Below, in pieces: positions 55,061 through 64,000 of a stretch of DNA of 64,000 bases. Made by a program: the position numbers and the translations under genes. The notes under the pieces were generated by a model. The model worked only from the letters and a program-made list of their open reading frames with translations, was not told the DNA's origin and ran no database searches. This DNA comes from Calliphora vicina (taxonomy: Eukaryota > Arthropoda > Insecta > Diptera > Calliphoridae). The stretch lies in assembly GCF_958450345.1 (NCBI RefSeq), contig NC_088782.1, positions 99,478,358-99,542,357 of the forward strand. The letters run 5' to 3'. Within the stretch, counting starts at the first letter, position 1; each line of letters begins with the position of its first letter.

Positions 55061-56567
55061 CTGTTGATAAGTAGTATTTTAAAACATTTTTTTAAAATGT
55101 CCTTTTAAAAGGGGACAGCATCACGAAATGAAAAACTGAAAACGCAGTTTTTCTCCATTTAATTTATTGTTTCAGACGTATATCATCCGGTTCGTGTCTA
55201 ATATTGAGTGTCGTACGGTGTTATCAGTAAGAAGTTGTGTAAATGAATTCAAATATTTATTTTTGTAATTTATTAAAAAAGTCATGTAGTTTGTTCAACA
55301 TGGGAGCAAACAGTCTCATCTAGCGTTTTCATTACGATTTTGAATTATTCTATAAATATTCTGCACTCTATACTATCCATACAAAAAGCATTAAATTTAT
55401 TCATATTATTTTTGTATCGCACTGTTAATATGTTCGTCTCTATTAAGGCATTTACCAAAGTAAGTAGCTCTATCAGAAACTTTCTCTTTTTAAACTACCA
55501 ACTTAATGAAAAATAAAAAAATGTGTTGTATGCATGATGAAACCTTTTTCACATTAAGTAGAACAATACATACTTTTATACATATTTTCTTTTTCATTTT
55601 GGGGTTTCTATAAACTTTGTTCGTACAAGAATATAATTTCTTAAAAATTTACTTCTTAAATTATAAACTTCCTGTGGTACCAATACTGCAGTATTATTAT
55701 ACATTTTCAGCACATGCAAATAAAGTGTTTCTACTCATTGTAGAGTAGAAACTTGAAGTGTTTAACCAACCAAGAAAGGAAAGAAGTTAAAATAGTAGGC
55801 TTCGCTTTGCCACAAAATTCATTTGTTCCTGCTGCTTCTGAAGATGATTAATAATATAAAGACTTAAGAAATTTAAATTGTTTTTTTTAGTACTTTATGT
55901 TTTGTTGGTAACTTTTTAACTTAATTGCACTTTATAACATGTTTGATATGTTTATATGAGGAGCTTTATACATATGTATGTTTGGAATAATTAAATACTT
56001 ATTTGTAAAATATGTTTGGTTAAGAAAAGTTGTATGTTATTTCTACCAACCAAGTATTCCATAATGCATAAACTGTTTTTCAACAATGAAAAAAAACATT
56101 TCATTGGTTTTATGCAGCATTCAAATGGTGAGCAGTATATGCAGTTTTTCACTATAGTTTTATTATCTTTTCAAATTAAGCACAACGATCTTCAATTCAC
56201 GTTGTAATAAGAGATAATATTTATACTTTTATTTCAAGAAACTTTATATTAAACAAAACTGTTCGTAACAGTGATTTTATGATTGTTAAAATAACTCCAT
56301 AATAATACTCATACGCCTTACATTTGATAGTCAATTTTGTCGCAAATTGGGTAAAATTTTTAAATTTTTATACAGACCACCACAAATATAGGGGTTACAT
56401 TTATGTTGGCTAGCTATGTCTGTCATTCTGTTCGCCTCTCTGTTGTTGGCACGATAGGTCTTAGGACGATGAAATTATTCCAAAATATTTTTTGTTGATC
56501 ATAAATCATTTTAATTAAACAACAGAAATACAACTTATTTTAAGGTAATTTTAAAAATAAACAAATG
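55061..56567. other. Unassigned AT-rich DNA with one perfect hairpin
   Basis: GTTTCTACTC / GAGTAGAAAC at 55727-55752 is a perfect 10-bp stem with a 6-base loop; too short for a microRNA precursor. TATACAGACCACCACAAATA, followed by GTCTGTC near 56405, may be a damaged GTCY element. Open frame 56016-56207 has no recognised domain. Confidence 0.42.
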
Positions 56568-56857
56568 CATATTCGCTGGCTTAACATGTAAAGGCTCTAA
56601 GTCCATATTTTAAAATTTTGCAGGAGAGAAAAAAAGACATTCAAACTTTTTTTGCGTAAATATTTTTCAATTCTGTAAACGCATTTTTTTTTGTATTTTT
56701 CTTTGTTTTCTATGTGCGTAAAAGAAAAATGTATTTGCCGAGATAAAAGATTTCTTTGGACTTAGAGCTTTTTCTATTGCTTAGTTTGTATTTTTTGATC
56801 GACTTAGGTCTTTTTCTTAGAACTTGACTTCCATTTCTTAATTAGGTACTTCTTTTT

Positions 56858-57356
56858 ATACCCTTCACCATGAGTGGCAAGGGTTTGTCATTCAGTTTGT
56901 AATTTCTACATTTTTGATTTGCGACCCCACAAAGTATATATATTCTGGATTGTTATAGATAGTGAAGTCGATATAGCCATGTCCGTCTGTCCATGTCAGT
57001 CTGTTTTGAAATCAACTTTCAGTAGCCCCCAAATAACCTACATACATGATTCATACATCAATATATCGGGAATTCTTCCGTCTCGGTTGCTATTAAAAAT
57101 CAACAACATCGGTCCACAAATTTCAAAGTCTATTGCATCGATGTATATAAGCTATAGTAGGTTAGACAAACAATGGGTCAAAATCGGGAAAATATGTTTA
57201 AACCCGAATTTTTGTTTTCATCAAAAAATTTTTTTCGCCATAAATTATTTTTTAAAAATTAAAAAAAAAAAATTTACAAAATTTTAAAAAAAAAATTGGA
57301 AAAAACTTTATTAAAAAGGTTATATAAGATTCGGCACAAATATAGCTCTCCTACAT
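56858..57356 (-). mobile_element. HINE-B copy, shortened
   Basis: 3' end ATACCCTTCACCATGAGTGG (minus sense GGTGAAGGGTAT), GTCCGTCTGTCC array near 56980-57000, low-complexity block near 57200-57300, and GATTCGGCACAAATATAGCT with part of the palindrome lost. Confidence 0.75.
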
Positions 57357-57379
57357 GTTTTGCACTAATAATTTTAAAA

Positions 57380-57572
57380 AACAACAAAAAAAAAATTTAA
57401 AAAACTTAAAAAAAAAACATTTTAGAAAAAAATTGGAAATTTTTTTTTTAAAATTTTAAAAAACAATTTTGAATTTTTTTTTAATTTTTTATATCTAAAA
57501 ATATTTAAAATTTTTATTTTGAAGTACAATTTGGCGAAGGGTATATAAGATTCGGTACAGCCGAATATACAT
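57380..57572 (-). mobile_element. HINE-B 5' fragment
   Basis: Low-complexity A/T block followed by GAAGTACAATTTGGCGAAGG and GATTCGGTACAGCCGAATAT. Only the 5' part is present. It lies head-to-tail between the B copy at 56858-57356 and the C copy at 57573-57817, all on the minus strand. Confidence 0.7.
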
Positions 57573-57817
57573 AGCTATAATGCGTTTGTGTATATGTTTG
57601 TGACGCCCAAAAATCATTCTAACGAGCATAAATCTCTTAAAAATGTTGGTATACACATAAAATTCAACGAAAATAACTTTCATGGCGATCCGTCCATAAT
57701 TAGTCATAGCTCCCAAATTAGACCCTCTTCCGAAATTAAATTATTGAAATTTTAAAAGAAAAATAATTTTGCTCATTAAATGGTTGGGCTTGACCGACCA
57801 TTTTATCTTACTTGTTT
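57573..57817 (-). mobile_element. HINE-C copy, internally deleted
   Basis: 5' end near 57817 (CAAGTAAGATAAAATGGTCG, palindrome GGTCGGTCAAGCCCAACC). 3' part near 57580 has AATGCGTTTGTGTATATGTT and GTGACGCCCAAAAATCAT, matching the C 3' region. The tetranucleotide array and final GGGTATA are missing. Confidence 0.78.
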
Positions 57818-58028
57818 TAATACATGTCATTGACCAATTTGACAGAAATGGTTAAACTGTACTTTTTATAGGGAAATAAATTGGACTAAGCGCTTTTGCT
57901 CAGCACTACAAAACAACAACAAAAAGCGAGATACCACAAATTTTTTTCTTTGTAATCAAAATACAATCAACTTATTGTACATTACTGCATTAAAATGGCA
58001 AATTTTTGCATGTTAAGCCAGCGATATG

Positions 58029-58983
58029 AATGTAATAAGTTGTAGCTACATACTAATTAAGCAAATTTAACACCAATCTATCCCCCTATAACTAACTCTT
58101 ATCTAGGAACTAACTGATGATTACCCCAGCTAACTAAAAATAGAATTGTCCCCTTGGCTTAAGCTTAATTTAATACTTTAATTGCAATATTATGATTTTA
58201 CTTTTAGTACTCATAAAAATATACTGTATTAAAATACTAAAAGTAGAATAATGAATTTTCCCCTTTAATGTTACTTTTGTCCCTGGCATACAAATTAAAA
58301 TACTAAATATTCCATTTTAATAAACCATTTTTCCCTACATTTATTATTCCATTTAACGACCCTCACAGAAAAACAGAATGTAATTAACTTGTAGGTCATA
58401 ATGAAAGAATTTTAAAATATTAACAACAACACAGGCCTGGACAGGATGATAACATGAGCAATTTAGTATGCACATGTCCTTTTTACAAAATTGTTTACAT
58501 ACTTAGTTATACAGTTTCTTTAAAGTTACAAACTAAATTAAAAGTCAATTAAAAATAAACATTATATTGTTTATAACATGAATACACGCACGACATTGCA
58601 CTTTAATATAAACAGAAGTAGATAAGTTATACACGAACGAGGATGAATTTACAATTATGTAAAGTAAAATTAAAATTTATTAGTAGAAAAAATTGTATAG
58701 TAAAGAGCACTTTAATCCTATTCTATCCCCCCTTAATAACATGTTTACCTAGTTCTAAAACAATGCATTGCTTTAGTTCGGATCATCCCTTGAGTGCTTG
58801 GGGACTCTTGTCCCGATTCTACTGGAGTATCTATCCCAAGAAGAGCGTGCTTAAGACGAAACCCTCCACATCCACCAATCCAGATGCCAAAGAGCACCAG
58901 ATAAATGTATTTGAAAGACCGAAATTATGAGGGACTGCACGTAAGCGTTTAAAAGCTGAGTGATCTTAAAATTCATAGGAAGA
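58029..58983. other. Unassigned DNA, less AT-biased at 58760-58990
   Basis: A 95-codon frame at 58643-58930 ends with a Lys/Ser/Pro-rich stretch and has no recognised domain. The less AT-biased DNA continues on the far side of the LOA insertion, so the retrotransposon split a pre-existing sequence, possibly an older element. Confidence 0.4.
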
Positions 58984-59004
58984 TAGGATGAAATTAACTC
59001 TAAT

Positions 59005-59958
59005 ATGGGCATTGACTCTAATATGGGCACTGGTAGGACAAGGAAAGTTGTGACAAGAGGCACACCACAAGGTGGTGTCATCTCTCCACTTCTGTGGAAT
59101 CTTGTCGTAAATAAAATCCTTTTCAGACTCAGCAGGATAGGTACCAAAGTAGTCGCATATGCTGACGACGTTGTGCTTCTTATTCAGGGTAAGTTTCTTC
59201 CCACAATAAGAGCACTCATGGAATCAGCTCTCAGCGTTCTGCTATCATGGGCCAAGGAAAACGGTCTAGGTGTTAATCCTGCCAAGACCGAACTGGTTCT
59301 TTTCACCAGGATATATAAAACTCCAGAATTCAGACCTCCACGACTGGATGGTACTTTTCTGAAGTTTTCAAGCGAAACCAAATATCTTGGCGTAATTTTG
59401 GACTCTAAGCTCTCGTGGACGCGTAATGCTGAGAGTCGAATGAAGAAGGCTTTATGTGCCTTCTATATATGTAAGAAAACCTTTGGGAAGAGATGGGGTC
59501 TTAAACCATACATTGTACACTAGATGTACACCGCGGTCATAAGACCTATTTTGATCTATGTGGCTCTTGTTTGGTGGAGATTGGTAGACACTAAGACTCA
59601 CCTTTCTATTCTAAACAAGGTGCAAAGACTAGCATGTCTTGCAATTACTGGCTCTATGAATTCTACCCCTCAGGCCAGTCTAGAGACGATGCTAAATATA
59701 ACTCTCCTTGATATATATATCAAATGCATTTCTGCTAAGTCTGCTCTACGACTTAAACAGTCGAGCGGACTAAAGCATGATCGTATTGGTCATGACACCA
59801 TCCTACAAAAGATAGGCAGGCCAATCATAGGGCTTGAAACGGACTACATAATACCTACACCGAATTTTGACAGAACTTTTAAGAACAGAATACCGACAAG
59901 GGATGATTGGGCCGCGAACTCTGGTTCAAAGACAGGGCTCGGGAATCTTCTCAGATGA
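59005..59958 (+). pseudogene. LOA-like RT, C-terminal half, one amber stop
   Basis: The single frame reads TRGTPQGGVISPLLWNLVVN (RT motif B), then TKVVAYADDVVLL (motif C; YADD at 59158-59169, both aspartates present), LLSWAKENGLGVNPAKTELV (motif D/thumb), SETKYLGVILDSKLSW (motif E), and the connection region MYTAVIRPILIYVALVWW. A TAG at 59521-59523 is the only stop before about 59940. The RT begins after motif A, so it cannot function. LOA-clade affinity is judged from RGTPQGGV(I/L)SPLLWNLVVN and the RNase H that follows. Earlier residues were lost at insertion. Confidence 0.9.
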
Positions 59959-59959
59959 G

Positions 59960-60698
59960 CTGGACCTTTTGATGTCTATTCGAGATTTATGCCATCGATA
60001 CAGCCGCGAGAAGAATCCGGGAACTGAATCTCGAAAATTCGACTATACACATCTACTTGGACAGCCTTGCATCAATCAAGGCTCTTAACTCCAACGTGAT
60101 CAGGTTGAAATGTCTTCTCAATTGTATCAAATCACTGTCACAACTGGCACAACATCACGTCGAGTTGATATGGGTTCCAGGACACGAGGGCATCCGGGGA
60201 AATGAAGTATCTGATGAGTGCGCAATCAACTGGTCGTCCCTGGACGTATCTCTAGCGCAAAGGAATATTCACACTCCCCTGGTGACAGTATCGACATTGA
60301 TAGATGAATGGGCTTTGAGCGAGACGGAACTCAGGTGGTCAAATATCATCACTTGTAGAATATCCAGAATGCTCTGGCCCAATCTGACAGAGGATAGAAC
60401 TAGGACTCTTTTGTATCTTAGCAGGAATTCGATCAGGCTTCTTACGGGTATAATTACTGGGCACTGTATGATTGGACATATGTCGGAACGTATGGGTTAC
60501 CCACGTTATAGCTACTGTAGAAGTTGTTTAGATGAAGAGGAGGAGGAATCGGTACAGAACCTTCTACATCTTGGTAGAGCTCTTTTCCATGATCTGGACT
60601 GTCTCAGAGATGTGTCGCTAGTAAATATGATCAGATTTATTAGAAGTACCGGTTGGTTCCCACGGGGACCACAGGAATCACATAGTCAACGAAATTAG
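59960..60698 (+). pseudogene. RNase H domain and C-terminus of the LOA-like element
   Basis: From about 59976 the frame reads FEIYAIDTAARRIRELNLEN and then IYLDSLASIKAL; from 60057 it is an open frame of 213 codons with WVPGHEGIRGNEVSDECA. These are RNase H motifs with E (FEIYAI), D (LDSLA), the H of GHEG and D (SDECA). The first catalytic aspartate, usually in TDGSK, is lost (NSGSK near 59926), and one frameshift separates it from the RT frame. The C-terminus YCRSCLDEEEEE...NLLHL is a damaged CCHC-like knuckle. It ends with a TAG at 60696-60698, then a 135-bp 3' UTR. Confidence 0.88.
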
Positions 60699-60849
60699 GG
60701 AGGGAAACTATTCTCACTTTATGTAAGAATTTTCAGCATAAGGGAATAGTATTTCTAAGGGTATCACAATGGGCCACAAGGCCTCCGAGTGTACTCGCTA
60801 AATTGCGAGCAACCCACGTAACCTAACCTAACCTAGGATGAAATCAACT

Positions 60850-61500
60850 TCTGAAAACCCCAACAATGCCAAACGGCCAGCAAGTACAGCAGCATACATA
60901 CCACATCGTAAGTACTATTGCTTCTTATCTATCTTCGTACAGGGATGTGGTGCAAGTTGTATGACTTAGTTAGTAGTAAACGACATGCTAAAGAATATAC
61001 AAGCGGCAGTCCTAAACAAAATTATAAAACTGGAAAGGCTCGTTACATTTTGTAGGATACATTTTCAAACCTGACTGTCCTGTATTCGACTGCAAATATA
61101 GTGAAAACCAAATAAGTACCCAATTCAGCGAGTAATTCTGGACCAAATGGACAATGCAGAACATAAAAAATCCTCTTGCAAGCCTACCAGTTCGGAAAAA
61201 AGTATTACTTTTCTACTTCAGAAAAATCGAGGTAAAATCGGACCAGGCAGCGGCTTATTGCATTGGAAAACATAAATTTTGTTCACCTTAAATTAATAAA
61301 AGATTCACTATTTGTCAGGAAAAGAGAAGAAACTATTTTAATTTTTTGTCCATACAGAAAGACGAATTGTTATGTATATACGAGAAAGTAGAGACAATTT
61401 ATATTCACACTGAGTACACAGTTTTTCCTCATCGGGTCAATGGACTTTAAAAATGCAAAGCATAAAGCATATTTTTAATCTGATAGTATATTGCCAAAAC
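60850..61500. other. Unassigned DNA, possibly older retrotransposon
   Basis: Less AT-biased than the surroundings up to about 61260. No continuous frame. Together with 58760-58990 and the endonuclease relic downstream it may be one older non-LTR element interrupted by the LOA copy. Confidence 0.35.
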
Positions 61501-61740
61501 ATACAACTATGGTTGTCTGTGGCACTAATACTCATCACAAGGAATGGGGTGAGTATTTACTAGAGTTTATTTAAAACAATAATATGTATAACAAACAGGG
61601 CCGGCGAGTCCACTTTTAGCAATGTTGTGAGACAGAAGATCTTGAAGTTCATATCACCTAGTAATAACAAACTCGTGTTAACCCATAGTCTATGAATCTC
61701 CGGAGGAAACTTCATCTGGATACTCAATTTTCGTGTTCAA
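61501..61740 (+). pseudogene. Retrotransposon endonuclease relic
   Basis: Frame near 61501 reads TTMVVCGTNTHHKEWGEYLL; apurinic-type endonucleases of non-LTR elements have (I/V).GDFN.HH..WG here, and the D-F is replaced by T. About 100 bp on, ESTFSNVVRQKIL in another frame fits the ...TF....R.E.LD.T. motif, at the expected distance. Frames are broken and the SDH box is not legible. Short and decayed, so clade is not assigned. Confidence 0.55.
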
Positions 61741-63269
61741 TGTGTACTAATTACACATGATTAACTTCAACAGCAAATAACTATAAAAATATTTTTGTTT
61801 TAAGATTGTCATTGTCATAAAGTTCAGAATAAAGTATAAAGCCATAAAAAATATCGTAAGCGTAGCAGTGAATGTAGCATGACTCCTAATAATAATAAGA
61901 TATTGACGATAAATGTAATAATAGGTTAATAATTTTGAGTGCTCTCATTTTTTTTTACACCAAAGTACTCTAAATGGACTTTGCATATGAGTGACTTATC
62001 AAAATACCCTCTCATGTATGCGGTGTAAACAAACATATGTATACATATGAACTTTATAACTATTATCAATAACAATTTTTCTCAAGTATACACATCTTAA
62101 TGTTAACTAGAGTTTTTATCACTAAAAGCGTAAATGATCCTTACTTAGTAAAACTGTATTAAAGTAAGAACTCACAAACATTAACACCATAGCAAACACA
62201 CCAGCACACTTGCCATTTCAATTGACTTCTTGTTATATTTTCCATTGTTTTCTATTCTATACTTTTTACAAACACAACTCGGAAAATGTTTTTTAACATG
62301 CATCTTTGGAAACTTACACACAACCAAACACACTTTTCCTCAACCAGGATCTGTGTAAATGTGTCTCGTAGTACAAGAGCATTTAATGTCCGGAAATATT
62401 ACAGAGTACAAGAATTGAGACATGAAACTTGAATAAATGTTCACAATAAAAGTGTCTAAAGTTGTAATAAAGTTCATGACTGTAAATTACAATGAATTAT
62501 TTTATAGATAATGAAAATTTATTTAATGTGTTGTTAGTTGGAACAAGAAGTAGGTATAAGTTAAAAATATAAGCCAGCAAGCGATAATAGACTTAAATAC
62601 AAATTAAATTGTAAGGAAACAAATCGGTATAATAAACAATAGGGCAAATAATAAATGATTAAACCCAACAACCCCTTAAAATTCAAACACTTGAACATCA
62701 TCTGGGAATTTGATTTGAATGCTAATAAAATTATGTTTTAAATTTAAAATTTATTTAAAGAAAATAAAAAAAAATTTCATAAAAAAACATGTGACTTGAA
62801 GATACATATGTATGTTTCCTCTGTACTGGAGTATTCTATTGATTTAAGGTGTAATACAACTAAAATTCAACAGCTTGACACAATTTCATAAAGGCTTGAA
62901 TAATGCTTGCTTTCAAGCTGAAAACCCTTAAAAATGGTAATAGGGAATTTTTTTTTTATTAAACCTACCATAAATATGTGACAATAAAATATTTGTCTGA
63001 TATAGGAGTTAGTTGGAGGGGGTAGGATCAATTACAGAAGTTGATAGAAAGATTTCGGTTCACATAAAACTAATTTATGTCCAATTTCATCACAATATTA
63101 ATTATTATAAGACAAGAATAAATATTCAAGCCATTTTTTGAAGGGAACTTTGTAAAGGGACTAAATGTTGTCTGATTTTCGCTAAAATTAATAGTATAAT
63201 TTCAGTATATTTTATCAGAATTGCCGCTTAATCAGCATATTTAAGACTACTCAAACAGTATTCTGTGAT
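61741..63269. other. Unassigned AT-rich DNA
   Basis: No coding frame, terminal repeat or second copy recognised. Confidence 0.45.
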
Positions 63270-63445
63270 CCTTTGTATGGGGCTAGGTGAAATCATGGAC
63301 CGATATTCACCATTTCCATTTTCAATACCAAACAAACCTTATCAACAGAGAGTGTTTGTTCAGTAAGCTAGCTCATTTCATTTGGACCCTAACGCGTTTT
63401 CAACAGACAGATAGACAGACAGGCGGACGGACATATGTAGACTAG
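63270..63445 (+). mobile_element. mini-me-like fragment with GACR array
   Basis: TGTATGGGGCTAGGTGAAAT and ATGGACCGATATTCACCATT match the last 152-bp-type unit of HINE-C, then CAATACCAAAC, AGAGAGTGTTTGTT and ACAGACAGATAGACAGACAG match the fragment at 11021-11240. Confidence 0.62.
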
Positions 63446-63922
63446 GTGCATTTTTTCCGCCTGCAAATGCACCTCAAAAATTTGAGCGACGAGCGGCATA
63501 AGTTCACGTCGTTTAATCGAGCTCAAATTTCTATATCTGGAAAGTGGAATTGTTTTGTGGTATCCAGACGAATAAAATTCCGCCATCGATTTGTTGTGGT
63601 CACCCTGCGGTACATAGATGGTCTTATAGTCTTACCTTATACTCTACGCCCACGTCAAATTTTATCCAAAAAATTTAGATTCTGCCCCACTGAGCATCAA
63701 TGGAATTTTAAAAATTTTGAATATTAATTAATTTGTAAATATCTCTTGTAATATTATACGAAAATACCATTTCATTAATCTCTTTATATATGTATATAAA
63801 TAAATAGAAAAACAGTGATAAAATAATTTATAAAAAAGTAAATTTAATTATTAATGCTTCCTTTATATCTGTGGAGTTTGGACAAAACATCTTAAGTCGA
63901 GATAAGAAAATATCTTAGTTTT
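63446..63922. other. Unassigned DNA with overlapping open frames
   Basis: 63446-63727(+) and 63389-63586(-) are open but have no recognised domain. The segment 63450-63700 is less AT-biased than its surroundings and could be a fragment of an unidentified element. Confidence 0.35.
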
Positions 63923-64000
63923 TATACCCTACACCACCATAGTGGGGAGGGTATTATGCGTTTGTGCAGATGTTTGTAACGCCCCAAAATATTTGTCTAA
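63923..64000 (-). mobile_element. HINE-C 3' end, cut by the window edge
   Basis: TATACCCTACACCACCATAG, GGGAGGGTATTATGCGTTTG and CAGATGTTTGTAACGCC are the complement of the C 3' end at 31870-31943. The rest lies beyond position 64000. Confidence 0.88.

Larger units (their letters stand above)
56568..58028. mobile_element. TIR element related to the 17752 MITE, carrying nested HINEs
   Basis: The left end CATATTCGCTGGCTTAACATG pairs with the complement of the right end (CATGTTAAGCCAGCGATATG). The ends resemble CATATCGTTGGCTTAATATA of the MITE at 17752-18015. AATG lies just outside both ends (56564-56567 and 58029-58032). Without the nested HINEs (56858-57817) about 0.5 kb of element remains. 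No transposase. Confidence 0.65.
59000..60833 (+). mobile_element. LOA-like non-LTR retrotransposon, 5'-truncated, with 16-bp target duplication
   Basis: The insertion is flanked by TAGGATGAAATTAACT (58984-58999) and TAGGATGAAATCAACT (60834-60849), a 16-bp duplication with one mismatch. The 3' end is a (TAACC)n tail, GTAACCTAACCTAACC. The body holds the RT C-terminal half and an RNase H domain. Both the 5' truncation and the repeat tail are usual for target-primed insertion. At the 5' junction CTCTAATATGGGCA(TTGA) is duplicated head-to-tail (58999-59030). Confidence 0.92.

Noticed and set aside
55727..55752. Perfect 10-bp hairpin as a microRNA precursor
   Set aside because: Stem is far too short and flanking bases do not extend the pairing.
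58643..58930. 95-codon frame as a host exon
   Set aside because: No recognised domain or splice-site support; kept only as unassigned DNA.
60818..60834. TAACCTAACCTAACC as telomere-like sequence
   Set aside because: It is the 3' tail of the LOA-like retrotransposon, immediately followed by the target duplication.

Overview
This is AT-rich animal nuclear DNA with no recognisable host gene and no tRNA, rRNA or CRISPR. It reads as an intergenic or intronic stretch of a higher-fly (Diptera) genome. I infer a calyptrate fly such as a blow fly or muscid from the abundance of short non-autonomous elements with GTCY/GACR microsatellites (mini-me / DINE-1 type), together with LOA, R1, mariner, hAT and piggyBac relics. 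The species cannot be fixed from the sequence alone.

The window is dominated by transposable elements, many nested. Three related non-autonomous families recur, here called HINE-A, HINE-B and HINE-C. Each starts with CAAGTAAG and a short palindrome, has inverted subterminal motifs (ATACCCT(C/T/A)CACC near the 5' end, its complement ending GGGTATA at the 3' end), and carries a GACR array near the 3' end. I interpret them as Helentron-associated (DINE-1-like) elements. A and C also share an internal unit of about 152 bp. A copies lie at 4811-6756(-), 13544-15356(+), 18674-28754(+, tandem array) and 52618-54722(+). B copies lie at 4600-4810(-), 34327-35105(+), 35386-37740(-) and 56858-57572(-). 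C copies lie at 16720-17450(+), 31179-31943(+), 57573-57817(-) and 63923-64000(-).

Region by region. 1-4600: an RTE-like reverse transcriptase (RT) relic, a foldback element and a LOA RT relic. 4600-6756: head-to-tail HINE-B/A. 8.5-13 kb: HINE and repeat fragments and three TIR elements, one with a perfect 8-bp target duplication. 13.4-16.1 kb: a decayed hAT transposon (8-bp duplication, transposase C-terminus) carrying a HINE-A. 16.1-18.6 kb: a second hAT-type element with near-identical long inverted arms, carrying a HINE-C and a small MITE. 18.7-28.8 kb: a HINE-A tandem array, one unit split by a 3442-bp non-autonomous Helitron (23971-27412) whose exact empty site is visible in the sister units. 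31-32.4 and 38-38.6 kb: two solo LTRs of one family, each flanked by ATAT, one containing a HINE-C. 34.3-37.7 kb: HINE-B copies, one holding an R1-clade fragment. 39.9-40.9 kb: a TIR element with GC-rich modules. 41.6-45 kb: a large inverted-repeat structure around a piggyBac relic. 46.7-48.3 kb: a Jockey/CR1-like RT relic. 48.7-52.5 kb: MITEs, a 118-bp tandem array and a dead mariner. 56.5-58 kb: a TIR element with nested HINEs. 59.0-60.8 kb: a 5'-truncated LOA-like element with a 16-bp target duplication. 61.5 kb: a retrotransposon endonuclease relic.

No autonomous element is intact; every RT or transposase relic has stops, frameshifts or lost catalytic residues. The main value of the window is structural: empty sites, target duplications and nesting order that show how the non-autonomous rolling-circle families insert, concatenate and pick up foreign fragments. 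All family names rest on motifs recognised by eye, not on database searches.
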